50,535 nt of DNA from JAFAXD01 sp035472475 (GTDB lineage Bacteria; Pseudomonadota; Alphaproteobacteria; Rhizobiales; Xanthobacteraceae): assembly GCA_035472475.1 (NCBI GenBank), contig DATIPA010000052.1, forward strand, positions 1 to 50,535. Direction: 5' to 3'. Positions within the stretch are counted from its first letter, which is position 1, and each line of letters starts with the position of its first letter. The position numbers and the translations under genes were made by a program. Below the pieces are notes generated by a model that saw only the letters and a program-made list of their open reading frames with translations, was not told where the DNA came from and did not search any database. Of the stretch, positions 9,330-18,446 are shown piece after piece.

Positions 9330-10277
9330 ATGACCAAGGCCGACGATTTGTCATTTGCGGCGCCGGAGCTTGCCGGCGAACTCACGCGCTGGCTCGAACA
9401 TTTGTCGGCCGAGCGGCGCATGTCGGGAAAGACATGCGAGGCCTACGGGCGTGATGTGCTGCAGTTTCTGCGCTTCATGGCGGAGCACTTCGGGTCGCGC
9501 GTGACGTTGGCACGGCTCGCCAAGCTTTCACCCGCGGATGTCCGCGCGTTCATGGCGGCGCGTCGCGCCGACGGCATCGCAAGCCGCTCGCTGATGCGCG
9601 CCTTGGCAGGCGTGCGATCGTTCGCGCGGTTTCTGGAACGCAACGGCAAGGGCAAGGTCGGCGCGCTCGCGGCGGTGCGCGCCCCCAAGATTGCCCGCAC
9701 TTTGCCCAAGCCGCTCGCGGTGGGTGACGCCAAACGGGTGAGCGACGTCGATCTGCGCGCCGGCGAGGAGCGGGAGCCCTGGATCCTTGCGCGCGATGCG
9801 GCGGTGCTCGCGCTGTTGTACGGATCGGGCTTGCGCATCGCCGAGGCGCTCGGGCTGCGCCGGCTCGATGCGGCGGCCCCCGGTGGGGTGCTCGTCGTCA
9901 CCGGAAAGGGCAACAAGTCCCGCATGGTTCCGGTGTTGCCGCAGGTGCTGCAATTGATTGCCCAGTACGTCGCGATTTGCCCATACGATTTGTCGCCCAA
10001 CGGGCCGTTGTTCGTCGGCGCCAAAGGCGGTCCGCTGTCGCCGCGGATCGTGCAATTGGTGATGGCGCGTCTGCGCGGTGGGCTGGGATTGCCGGACTCA
10101 GCAACGCCGCACGCGCTACGGCATTCCTTCGCAACCCACCTGCTTGCACGCGGCGGTGATCTGCGCGCCATCCAGGAACTGCTCGGCCATGCGTCGCTGT
10201 CGACGACGCAAATATACACCGGGGTCGATTCCGAGCGCTTGCTCGAAGTCTATGCCAGCGCGCATCCGCGCGCCTGA
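9330..10277 (+). CDS. xerC: Tyrosine recombinase XerC
   Basis: A 315-residue site-specific recombinase that, with XerD, resolves chromosome dimers at dif. The catalytic residues are all present: R169 (GSGLRIAEAL), K193, H261-x-x-R264 (HALRHSFATH), H287 (LLGHASL) and the nucleophile Y296 (TQIYT). The N-terminal SAM-like DNA-binding domain spans about residues 10-105. I prefer the ATG at 9330 to an upstream in-frame start at 9294 because the extra 12 residues are not family-like. XerC rather than XerD is inferred from the priA neighbour. Confidence 0.88.
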   Translation: MTKADDLSFAAPELAGELTRWLEHLSAERRMSGKTCEAYGRDVLQFLRFMAEHFGSRVTLARLAKLSPADVRAFMAARRADGIASRSLMRALAGVRSFARFLERNGKGKVGALAAVRAPKIARTLPKPLAVGDAKRVSDVDLRAGEEREPWILARDAAVLALLYGSGLRIAEALGLRRLDAAAPGGVLVVTGKGNKSRMVPVLPQVLQLIAQYVAICPYDLSPNGPLFVGAKGGPLSPRIVQLVMARLRGGLGLPDSATPHALRHSFATHLLARGGDLRAIQELLGHASLSTTQIYTGVDSERLLEVYASAHPRA

Positions 10278-10408
10278 CGCCCGTACGTCACAACCCCTTG
10301 CGTCCGGGCGCGGGCTGTTCAATCGTGCGCCGGATCGAATTGTCGTCGTATTTTCCAAGGAAAATACTCGTAACCGGCAAAACGGCGAGGAACCAACAGC
10401 GGGGGACC

Positions 10409-11002
10409 ATGAGCGCACACGAGCAAATGGAGCATGCCGAGCACGTCGAGCACGCGGCGGAACACAACAAGCAAATTGCGCTCCTGATAGCGGTGCTGGC
10501 GCTGTTCCTGGCGTTCTCGGAAACGCTGGGTAAAAGCGCCCAGACCGAAGGAATCGGCGGCAACGTCGAAGCGTCCAACCTGTGGGCCTTCTTTCAAGCC
10601 AAGAGCATTCGCCGGACCGTCGTGCTGACGGCGGCGGAGGCCATGAAAGTCGAGGTTGAAAACGCCGGCAGCGATGCGGCCAAAGCCGCAATGCAAAAAC
10701 AAATCGACGACTGGCAGAAGACGGCGGCCCGCTATCGTTCAGAGCCCGAAACTCACGAAGGCACAGCCGAACTAGCCGAGCGTGCCAAGGAGGCCGAGCA
10801 CGCGCGCGACACCGCGCTCGCGCGCTACCACAATTATGAGATCGCGTCGGCCGCGTTTCAGATCGCGATCGTCATGGCGTCGGCAAGCATCATCACGGGA
10901 ATGATCGGCCTCGCATGGGTGGCGGGCCTGCTTGGTTTGGCGGGGGTAGGGTTCATGGCGCTTGGCCTGTTTGCGCCGGAAATCCTGCATCACGTGCTAT
11001 AG
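10409..11002 (+). CDS. DUF4337 family membrane protein
   Basis: A 197-residue protein of unknown function. The acidic and histidine-rich N terminus (MSAHEQMEHAEHVEHAAEHN) precedes one membrane helix (about 22-40). A charged, probably coiled, soluble segment (about 60-145) follows, then two close C-terminal membrane helices (about 148-190). This layout matches DUF4337. The ATG at 10409 follows a GGGGGA purine run at 10401-10406. No function can be assigned from the neighbours. Confidence 0.78.
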   Translation: MSAHEQMEHAEHVEHAAEHNKQIALLIAVLALFLAFSETLGKSAQTEGIGGNVEASNLWAFFQAKSIRRTVVLTAAEAMKVEVENAGSDAAKAAMQKQIDDWQKTAARYRSEPETHEGTAELAERAKEAEHARDTALARYHNYEIASAAFQIAIVMASASIITGMIGLAWVAGLLGLAGVGFMALGLFAPEILHHVL

Positions 11003-11031
11003 CAGGCTTGTTTGCCGCCGTGGCGGCCCGG

Positions 11032-11580
11032 CTACATCCCTTGCGGCTCAAGCGGTGGCGGCAGGTGCATGCGGCGCCTGATGCGCTGCAGCAGACGAAA
11101 CGCTCGTGGCGCGCGCTTTAGTCCGAGGATGCGCGTACGGTATCTGATGCGCTGCACGATCGGATCGACTAGTTCGTGCGCCCGTCGACGCAGCCAGATC
11201 ACATAACTATAAAACGCGTGAAACCAGGCGAGCTGCAGCAGCTTGTCGCGTCCCGCCTCGAACACGAACGCCGTCGTTCCGATTGCGCCCAACTTTGCGA
11301 ACACGAACACGCCGACGCCCTCGATCCACGCGCCGGTTGCCATCAACCAGAATGCCAGCATCTTTAAGGGCAGCACGGCGCCGGCCGGCAGCACCAGCAG
11401 TACGAGTGTTCCGATCGGCGGTAATTTGTCGATCCTGCGCGCCAGTTCAGCCTTGAGGCGCGCAAGCGGTATGATCGCCACGATGCGAGCGACGACCGGC
11501 TCAAGCCGATCCCACAGCCAAGCCTCGATCAGGAAAATGATCGCGAGAAACACCAAGATCGGTCGCAGGACGCGGCGCAT
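11032..11580 (-). CDS. Conserved membrane protein of unknown function downstream of lpd
   Basis: A 182-residue protein with an N-terminal membrane helix (about 5-22), a central pair of hydrophobic segments (about 56-105) and a strongly basic C-terminal third rich in Arg. I do not recognise a family with a function. It lies 50 bases after lpd on the same strand and may be the last gene of the TCA-cycle run, which would explain its conservation there. It converges on the DUF4337 gene with about 30 bases between the stops. Confidence 0.65.
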   Translation of the reverse strand: MRRVLRPILVFLAIIFLIEAWLWDRLEPVVARIVAIIPLARLKAELARRIDKLPPIGTLVLLVLPAGAVLPLKMLAFWLMATGAWIEGVGVFVFAKLGAIGTTAFVFEAGRDKLLQLAWFHAFYSYVIWLRRRAHELVDPIVQRIRYRTRILGLKRAPRAFRLLQRIRRRMHLPPPLEPQGM

Positions 11581-11630
11581 CCGCAGGCTCCCTCAGGGGG
11601 CGTCTGGTGATTCTCGCAAGCCCGAGTGGC

Positions 11631-13031
11631 TTAAATATGGATGGCGCGCTTGTCCACCGCAAGGGCCGCTTCCTTCACGGCCTCGGTGAACGTTGGATGT
11701 GGATGTGAGGTGCGCGCAATATCCTCGGATGCGGCCCCGAACTCGATCGCAAGCGCGGCTTCCGCGATCATGTCGCCGGCGTCGGCACCGACGATGTGGA
11801 CGCCCAACACGCGATCGGTTTTGGCATCAGCGAGAATCTTGACGAAGCCTTCGGTCTGCTGATTGGCCTTGGCGCGTCCGTTGGCGGTGAAGGGAAACTT
11901 TCCGACGTTGTAAGCGACGCCGGCGGCTTTTAGTTCCTCCTCGGTCTTGCCGACCGATGCGACCTCCGGATAGGTGTAGATCACGTTTGGGATCGCGTCG
12001 TAGTTCACGTGACCGGCCCGACCGGCGAGAATTTCGGCAACCGCGATTCCCTCGTCCTCCGCCTTGTGTGCGAGCATCGGTCCCGCAATCACATCGCCGA
12101 TGGCATAGATGCCCGCTACGTTGGTTGCGTAGCGATGGTCGACTTCAATGCGGCCGCGATTGTCGAGCGCGACACCAAGCTCCTTCACGCCGAGGCCATT
12201 GACGTAAGGCACGCGGCCGACCGCGACCAGCACGACATCAGCTTCGACAGTTTCGGCGGCGCCCCCCGCCGCCGGCTCGACCTGCGCCTTGAGCTTGGCG
12301 CCCGAGCTGTCGACCGCGGTGACCTTGGATGACAGCCGGAATGTCATGCCTTGCTTTTCGAGAAGGCGCTGAAACTGTCGCGCCACTTCGGCGTCCATGC
12401 CGGGTAAGATGCGATCCAAAAACTCGATCACGTGCACTTGCGCGCCGAGCCGCCGCCAGACTGATCCGAGCTCGAGCCCGATCACGCCGGCGCCGATGAT
12501 CAGCAGACGTTCCGGCACTTTGCCGAGTACCAGCGCCCCAGTCGACGATACGATGCGTTTCTCGTCGATCGTGGTGCCCTTGAGACGCGCGACGTCGGAG
12601 CCGCTGGCGATGACGATGTTCTTGGTTTCGACGGTCTGGGTCTTGCGGTCCGCGGCTTTGACCTCGACGCGGCCGGGCGCTGCGATGCGGGCGACGCCGT
12701 TGAACGCATCGATCTTGTTTTTCTTGAACAGGAACGCGACGCCCTTGACGTTGCCCTCAACGCCTTCGTCCTTGAACTTCATCATGGCGGCGAGGTCGAG
12801 CTTGGGCTTGTCGACCATGATGCCCATGCGGTCGAACTTGTGGCCGGCTTCCTCGAACAGCTCGGAGACGTACAGGAGCCCCTTGGACGGAATGCAGCCG
12901 ATGTTAAGGCAGGTGCCGCCGAACGTTGCGTCCTTCTCGACCACCGCGACTTTCATGCCGAGCTGCGCAGCCCGGATGGCGCAGACGTAGCCGCCTGGAC
13001 CAGTACCGATGACGACGAGGTCGTAGGTCAT
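11631..13031 (-). CDS. lpd: Dihydrolipoyl dehydrogenase (E3)
   Basis: A 466-residue FAD disulfide oxidoreductase that reoxidises the lipoyl group of the 2-oxoglutarate dehydrogenase complex and passes electrons to NAD. FAD-binding GTGPGG is at 9-14, the redox-active disulfide is C41/C46 in GGTCLNIGCIPSK, the NAD-binding motif IGAGVIGLELG is near 175-185, and the C-terminal catalytic HPHPTFTEA is present. It lies 43 bases after odhB, which makes the 2-oxoglutarate complex the likely partner. Confidence 0.97.
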   Translation of the reverse strand: MTYDLVVIGTGPGGYVCAIRAAQLGMKVAVVEKDATFGGTCLNIGCIPSKGLLYVSELFEEAGHKFDRMGIMVDKPKLDLAAMMKFKDEGVEGNVKGVAFLFKKNKIDAFNGVARIAAPGRVEVKAADRKTQTVETKNIVIASGSDVARLKGTTIDEKRIVSSTGALVLGKVPERLLIIGAGVIGLELGSVWRRLGAQVHVIEFLDRILPGMDAEVARQFQRLLEKQGMTFRLSSKVTAVDSSGAKLKAQVEPAAGGAAETVEADVVLVAVGRVPYVNGLGVKELGVALDNRGRIEVDHRYATNVAGIYAIGDVIAGPMLAHKAEDEGIAVAEILAGRAGHVNYDAIPNVIYTYPEVASVGKTEEELKAAGVAYNVGKFPFTANGRAKANQQTEGFVKILADAKTDRVLGVHIVGADAGDMIAEAALAIEFGAASEDIARTSHPHPTFTEAVKEAALAVDKRAIHI

Positions 13032-13074
13032 TGTGCTCTCGATTTTGTCGGGCTGCCGCCGTCGGTCAGGATGG

Positions 13075-14328
13075 TCACAAATCCAGCACCAGCCGCGTAG
13101 GATCTTCCAGAACGTCCTTGACCCGCACCAGGAAGGTCACCGCTTCGCGGCCGTCGACCACCCGATGATCGTAGGAGAGCGCGAGGTACATCATCGGGCG
13201 CGGCTCAATTTTGCCGGCGACCACCATCGGCCGTTCCTGGATCTTGTGCATGCCGAGGATGCCGGACTGCGGTGCATTCAGGATCGGGGTCGACATCAAC
13301 GAGCCGTAGATCCCGCCGTTGGAGATGGTGAAGGTGCCGCCCTGCATCTCCTCGAGCTTGAGCGTGCCGTCGCGTGCGCGCCGGCCGAAGTCGGCAATCT
13401 CCTTCTCGATCTCGGCGAGCGATTTGCGGTCGCAGTCGCGCACCACCGGCACCACGAGGCCTTTCTCCGTGCCGACGGCGACGCCGATGTGATAGTAGTT
13501 CTTGTAGACGATGTCGGTGCCGTCGATCTCGGCATTGACGGCGGGAATTTCCTTGAGCGCCTGAACGCAGGCGCGCACGAAGAAGCCCATGAAGCCGAGC
13601 TTGGTGGCGTGCTTCTTCTCGAACAACTCTTTGTATTGATTGCGCAGCGCCATCACGTGGGTCATGTCGACCTCGTTGAAGGTCGTGAGCATGGCCGCTG
13701 TGTTCTGGGCATCCTTGAGCCGGCGTGCGATCGTCTGGCGCAGCCGCGTCATGCGCACGCGTTCTTCGCGCGCCGCATCGTCCGGCGGCGAGGGGGCGCG
13801 GACCTGCACGGAGGCGGCCGGCTGCGGCACCGGAGTCGGTTGCGCGGCGGCGCGCTCGATCTCGGCCAGCATGTCGCCCTTGGTCACGCGTCCGTCCTTG
13901 CCACTGGCGGGCACGGTCGAAGGATCGATGCCGGTCTCGGCCGCGATCTTTCGCACCGAAGGCGCCAGTGGCGCATCGGCGGGCACCGATTTGGCGGGCG
14001 CGGGCGCCGCCTGCGCCGCAGGCGCGGCGGGTGCGGGTAATGGTTTTGGCGCAGGCGAGGGTGCCGCCTTCGCAGGAGCCGCTGCCGCGCCGGCGCCTGG
14101 CTTGATTTCACCCAGCAGCGCGCCGACCGCGACCGTCTCGCCATCCTTGGCGGCGATGCCCGAGAGAACGCCGGCGGTCGGGGCCGGAACCTCGATGGTC
14201 ACCTTATCGGTCTCGAGTTCGACCAACGGCTCGTCCACCTTGACCTCATCGCCCGCCTTCTTGAACCAGCGGCCGATGGTCGCTTCGGTCACGGATTCCC
14301 CGAGTGTCGGAACGCGAATTTCGGTCAT
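13075..14328 (-). CDS. odhB: 2-oxoglutarate dehydrogenase E2, dihydrolipoyl succinyltransferase
   Basis: A 417-residue E2 core protein. The lipoyl domain at residues 1-77 carries the lipoylated K42 in ETDKVTIEV. An Ala/Pro-rich linker (about 79-118) leads to the E3-binding domain (about 120-156), and the catalytic domain ends with the active-site DHRVVDG motif (H388, D392). The frame stays open upstream into sucA, but the ATG at 14328, preceded by GAGAG, gives the exact lipoyl-domain start. It is 61 bases after sucA. Confidence 0.96.
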   Translation of the reverse strand: MTEIRVPTLGESVTEATIGRWFKKAGDEVKVDEPLVELETDKVTIEVPAPTAGVLSGIAAKDGETVAVGALLGEIKPGAGAAAAPAKAAPSPAPKPLPAPAAPAAQAAPAPAKSVPADAPLAPSVRKIAAETGIDPSTVPASGKDGRVTKGDMLAEIERAAAQPTPVPQPAASVQVRAPSPPDDAAREERVRMTRLRQTIARRLKDAQNTAAMLTTFNEVDMTHVMALRNQYKELFEKKHATKLGFMGFFVRACVQALKEIPAVNAEIDGTDIVYKNYYHIGVAVGTEKGLVVPVVRDCDRKSLAEIEKEIADFGRRARDGTLKLEEMQGGTFTISNGGIYGSLMSTPILNAPQSGILGMHKIQERPMVVAGKIEPRPMMYLALSYDHRVVDGREAVTFLVRVKDVLEDPTRLVLDL

Positions 14329-14389
14329 GGCGTCGCTCTCATTTGGTCTAGCGATTCTCGTTGCGGGCAAATTGTTCTGGTCGGCCGTC

Positions 14390-17347
14390 TCATCCAAGCG
14401 CTTCGTCAAGGAAGGCCTTGAGTTGTGCCAGGTGCTTGGACATCAAGCCGCTTGCAGTCGCCGCCGCTGCCGGCCGTCCCGCATAGCGCGGACGCCGGTG
14501 CGTTGCATTGATCTGGTTGAGCACCCACTCGATGTAATTCTCGGCGAAGTTCCAAGCCCCCATGTTGCGCGGCTCCTCCTGGCACCAGACCACTTCGGCG
14601 GTTTTGAAGCGTGACAGCTCCAGCAGCAGCGCCTTGGTTGGGAACGGATAGAGCTGCTCGACCCGGAGCAGGTAGATGTCGTCGATGCCGCGCTTCTCGC
14701 GCTCCTCGTAGAGGTCGTAGTAGACCTTGCCGGAGCACAGCACGACGCGCCGGATTTTGTCGTCGCTGACAAGCTTGATCTTCTCACCCGGCAGCTGCTG
14801 CGCGTCGTCCCACAACAGTCGGTGAAAGCTCGTGTCCGGGCCCATTTCTGCGAGGTGCGAGACGGCGCGCTTGTGGCGCAGCAAACTCTTCGGCGTCATC
14901 AGGATCAGCGGTTTGCGGAAATCGCGGTGCAGCTGGCGGCGCAGGATATGAAAGTAGTTGGCCGGCGTGCTGCAGTTTGCGACCTGCATGTTGTCTTCCG
15001 CGGCCATTTGCAGAAAGCGTTCGAGGCGTGCCGACGAATGCTCGGGGCCCTGGCCCTCGTACCCGTGCGGCAACAGACACACGAGGCCGGACATGCGCAG
15101 CCACTTGCGCTCGCCCGACGAGATGAATTGATCGAACAGAACCTGTGCCCCGTTGGCGAAGTCGCCGAACTGAGCTTCCCACAGCGTCAGGGCATCGGGC
15201 TCGGCGAGCGAATAGCCATATTCGAACCCAAGCACCGCCTCTTCCGAGAGCATCGAATTGACCACCTCGTAGCGAGCCTGTTTCTCGCTCAGATGGTTGA
15301 AGGGCGTGTGACGCGCCTCGTTCTCCTGATCGATCAGAACCGAGTGGCGTTGAGTGAATGTGCCGCGCTCGCTGTCCTGCCCCGAGAGACGAACCCGATG
15401 GCCTTCGAGCAGGAGCGAGCAGAACGCGAGCGCCTCCGCGGTCGACCAGTCGATACCGGCGCCCTCGTCGATCGCTTTGCGGCGCGCGTCGAGAAAGCGC
15501 GCGATGGTGCGATGCAGGTGGAAGCCTTCCGGCACCGACGTGATCTTGCTGCCGATCTCCTTGAGTTCCTCGATCGCCACACCGGTCCGGCCGCGGCGCG
15601 GGTCATCGGACAACTCTGCGACCTTCACGCCGGACCAGCGGCCGTCGAGCCAGTCGGCGCTGTTGGCCTTGTAGCCCTGGCTCGCCTCCACCTCGGCATC
15701 GAGGCGCGCGCGCCAATCGGCCTTCATCTTGTCGACCTCGCCCTCGGTCACCACGCCCTCGGCGGTGAGCTGCTTGGTGTAGATGTCGAGCGTCGTCGGA
15801 TGCTGGCGGATCGCCTTGTACATCAGTGGCTGGGTGAACGACGGCTCGTCGCCTTCGTTGTGCCCAAAGCGCCGATAGCAGAACATGTCGAGCACGACCG
15901 GTTTCTGGAACCTTTGCCGGAACTCCGTCGCGACCTTGGCGGCGAACACCACGGCTTCGGGGTCGTCGCCGTTGGCATGGAAGATCGGAGCTTCGATCAT
16001 CTTGGCGACGTCGGAGGGATAAGGCGACGAACGCGAAAAGCGCGGATAGGTGGTGAAGCCGATCTGATTGTTGATGATGAAATGCAGCGACCCACCGGTT
16101 CGGTGGCCGCGCAGTCCGGACAGTCCGAAGCATTCCGCGATCACGCCCTGGCCGGCGAACGCTGCGTCGCCCGAGATCAGCAGCGGCATCACTGACGTGC
16201 GGTCCGAGCCGGTGGCGCCGTGCTGGTCCTGCTTGGCGCGGGTTTTACCGAGCACAACCGGGTTGACGATTTCGAGATGCGACGGATTGGCGGTCAACGA
16301 CAGGTGGACCTGGTTGCCGTCGAACTCGCGATCGGAAGACGCGCCCAGATGATATTTGACGTCGCCTGAACCTTCGACGGCGTCGGGGGTCGCCGAGCCG
16401 CCCTTGAATTCATGGAAGATCGTGCGATGCGGCTTGCCCATGACCTGGGCGAGCACGTTGAGGCGGCCGCGATGCGCCATTCCGATCACGATGTCTTTGA
16501 CGCCGAGCGCACCGCCGCGCTTGATGATCTGCTCGAGCGCCGGGATCATCGACTCGCCGCCGTCGAGACCGAAGCGCTTGGTGCCGGTGAACTTGAGATC
16601 GCAGAACTTCTCGAAGCCTTCCGCTTCGACGAGCTTGTTGAGGATTGCGCGCTTGCCCTCGCGGGTGAAGCTGATTTCCTTGTCTGGTCCTTCGATGCGT
16701 TCCTGCAGCCAGCCCTTCTGAGCCGCGTCCGAGATGTGCATGAACTCGACGCCCAAGGTCTGGCAGTACGTGCGCTGCAGGATGGCGACGATCTCGCGGA
16801 TCGTGGCGAACTCGAGTCCGAGCACATGATCGATGAAGATCTTGCGATCGTAGTCGGCTTCGGTGAACCCGTAGGTGCGGGGATCGAGCTCCTCGTGATC
16901 TTTCGGAGGCTCAAGACCAAGCGGGTCGAGCTTGGCGTGAAAGTGGCCGCGGATCCGGTACGCGCGGATCAGCATGAGGGCACGCACCGAGTCCCGGGTC
17001 GCTTGTTGCACGTCGGCCGGCGTGAGCTCGACGCTTTTGCTCTGCGCTTTGGCCTTGACCTTGTCGCCGATCGTCTTCTCGACCTCGGACCAATCGCCGT
17101 CGAGCGCGGAGACGAGTTCGCCGCGCGCAGGCACCGGCCAGTTTGGCCGCTGCCAGGAGGGACCCTGCGCGCTCTTGCGAACGTCGGCGGCGTTGTCCTT
17201 CAGGCTCGCGAAGAATTCCTGCCAGGCGCGGTCGATGGCCTTCGGGTCCTGCTCGTAGCGGGCGTACAGGTCGTCGAGGTAATCGGCGTTGCCACCATAC
17301 AAAAACGAGCTGCGGGCGAAGGCGGCGTTCGCGTCTTGGCGGGACAT
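14390..17347 (-). CDS. sucA: 2-oxoglutarate dehydrogenase E1 component
   Basis: A 985-residue thiamine-diphosphate enzyme that decarboxylates 2-oxoglutarate and succinylates the E2 lipoyl group. The N-terminal segment with SSFLYGGNADYLDDLYARYE, the central GMAHRGRLNVLAQVMGKP, and RRFGHNEGDEPSFTQPLMY in the cofactor-binding region are hallmark sequences. It sits between sucD (214-base gap with hairpins) and odhB (61-base gap) on the minus strand. Confidence 0.98.
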   Translation of the reverse strand: MSRQDANAAFARSSFLYGGNADYLDDLYARYEQDPKAIDRAWQEFFASLKDNAADVRKSAQGPSWQRPNWPVPARGELVSALDGDWSEVEKTIGDKVKAKAQSKSVELTPADVQQATRDSVRALMLIRAYRIRGHFHAKLDPLGLEPPKDHEELDPRTYGFTEADYDRKIFIDHVLGLEFATIREIVAILQRTYCQTLGVEFMHISDAAQKGWLQERIEGPDKEISFTREGKRAILNKLVEAEGFEKFCDLKFTGTKRFGLDGGESMIPALEQIIKRGGALGVKDIVIGMAHRGRLNVLAQVMGKPHRTIFHEFKGGSATPDAVEGSGDVKYHLGASSDREFDGNQVHLSLTANPSHLEIVNPVVLGKTRAKQDQHGATGSDRTSVMPLLISGDAAFAGQGVIAECFGLSGLRGHRTGGSLHFIINNQIGFTTYPRFSRSSPYPSDVAKMIEAPIFHANGDDPEAVVFAAKVATEFRQRFQKPVVLDMFCYRRFGHNEGDEPSFTQPLMYKAIRQHPTTLDIYTKQLTAEGVVTEGEVDKMKADWRARLDAEVEASQGYKANSADWLDGRWSGVKVAELSDDPRRGRTGVAIEELKEIGSKITSVPEGFHLHRTIARFLDARRKAIDEGAGIDWSTAEALAFCSLLLEGHRVRLSGQDSERGTFTQRHSVLIDQENEARHTPFNHLSEKQARYEVVNSMLSEEAVLGFEYGYSLAEPDALTLWEAQFGDFANGAQVLFDQFISSGERKWLRMSGLVCLLPHGYEGQGPEHSSARLERFLQMAAEDNMQVANCSTPANYFHILRRQLHRDFRKPLILMTPKSLLRHKRAVSHLAEMGPDTSFHRLLWDDAQQLPGEKIKLVSDDKIRRVVLCSGKVYYDLYEEREKRGIDDIYLLRVEQLYPFPTKALLLELSRFKTAEVVWCQEEPRNMGAWNFAENYIEWVLNQINATHRRPRYAGRPAAAATASGLMSKHLAQLKAFLDEALG

Positions 17348-17561
17348 GGATCGTTCCTGGATGTCGGGGCGGGACCCCGTTCTAGTTTGGATGCTTCAGC
17401 CGGGGGCGAGCCCCGACCGGAAGAGAACCTTGATTAAGCCGCCCCGGCCAACGGCAGCGCTCCCGCTCCCGAGCACTATTTAGGGTCTTCTTGCCCTCAT
17501 TTCACCTTCTGGTTTCGGGCTGATTTGCTCAAAAAGACAGCAAATTCCCGCAAATCATGAA
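17348..17561 (-). promoter_or_regulatory. sucD-sucA intergenic leader with two GC-rich hairpins
   Basis: The largest gap in the mdh-to-lpd run. Near sucA there are two hairpins: CGGGG/CCCCG arms at 17365-17369 and 17375-17379, ending 18 bases before the sucA start and just upstream of its AGGA ribosome-binding site, and an imperfect larger one at 17394-17423 whose CTTC/GAAG ends and GGGGC/GCCCC core pair. No T tract follows either, so they are not simple terminators. They may stabilise or separate transcript segments. Confidence 0.4.
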
Positions 17562-18446
17562 TCATCGTTTCAGCACTTCAACGAGCGTTTTTCCGAGCCG
17601 TGCCGGCGATGGCGACACCACGATCCCGGCAGCCTCCAACGCGGCGACCTTATGTGGGGCATCGCCCTTGCCGCCGGCGATGATCGCGCCGGCGTGGCCC
17701 ATGCGACGCCCGGGCGGCGCGGTGCGGCCGGCAATGAAGCCGACGACCGGCTTCTTGCGCCCGCGCTTGGCCTCGTCCGTGAGGAACTGGGCAGCGTCCT
17801 CCTCCGAGCTGCCGCCGATCTCGCCGATCATGACGATCGATTGCGTCTCCGGATCCGCGAGAAACATCTCCAGCACTTCGATGAAGTCGGTGCCCTTGAC
17901 CGGGTCGCCACCGATGCCGACGGCGGTGGTCTGGCCGAGGCCCTCGCGCGTCGTCTGGAACACTGCCTCGTAGGTCAGCGTGCCCGAGCGCGACAGGATG
18001 CCAACACTGCCCCGCTTGAAGATATTGCCCGGCATGATGCCGATCTTGCACTCGCCAGCGGTCATCACGCCCGGACAGTTGGGGCCGATCAGGCGCGACT
18101 TGGAGCCTGACAGGGCGCGCTTCACCTTCACCATGTCGAGCACCGGAATGCCTTCGGTAATGCACACGATGAGCGCAATTTCGGCCGCGATCGCCTCGCA
18201 GATTGCATCGGAGGCGCCGGGGGGCGGCACGTAAATCACGCTCGCGTCGCAGCCGGTTTTTGCCTTCGCCTCGGCAACCGTGTCGAACACCGGCAGTCCT
18301 AGATGCGTGCTGCCGCCTTTGCCCGGCGATGTGCCGCCCACCATCTTGGTGCCGTAGGCGATCGCCTGCTCGGAGTGGAAGGTGCCGTTTTTGCCGGTGA
18401 ACCCCTGGCAGATCACCTTGGTGTTTTTGTCGATGAGGATGGCCAT
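17562..18446 (-). CDS. sucD: Succinyl-CoA ligase (ADP-forming) alpha subunit
   Basis: A 294-residue alpha subunit that forms succinate and a nucleoside triphosphate from succinyl-CoA. The CoA-binding Rossmann domain starts at the N terminus (VICQGFTGKNGTFHSEQA), and the phosphorylated His is H251 in MGHAGAII. I chose the ATG at 18446, which overlaps the sucC TGA by one base (TGATG), over the TTG codon just before it. Such overlap fits the equal production needed for the alpha-beta pair. Confidence 0.97.
   Translation of the reverse strand: MAILIDKNTKVICQGFTGKNGTFHSEQAIAYGTKMVGGTSPGKGGSTHLGLPVFDTVAEAKAKTGCDASVIYVPPPGASDAICEAIAAEIALIVCITEGIPVLDMVKVKRALSGSKSRLIGPNCPGVMTAGECKIGIMPGNIFKRGSVGILSRSGTLTYEAVFQTTREGLGQTTAVGIGGDPVKGTDFIEVLEMFLADPETQSIVMIGEIGGSSEEDAAQFLTDEAKRGRKKPVVGFIAGRTAPPGRRMGHAGAIIAGGKGDAPHKVAALEAAGIVVSPSPARLGKTLVEVLKR

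Noticed and set aside
9294..10277. Reading the Xer recombinase as a phage or integron integrase
   Set aside because: Length, motif order and position beside priA fit the housekeeping XerC; no att-like repeats, phage genes or tRNA gene were seen nearby.
14822..16195. 457-codon open frame on the plus strand opposite sucA
   Set aside because: Shadow frame; no recognisable motif, and sucA is intact and conserved over the full stretch.
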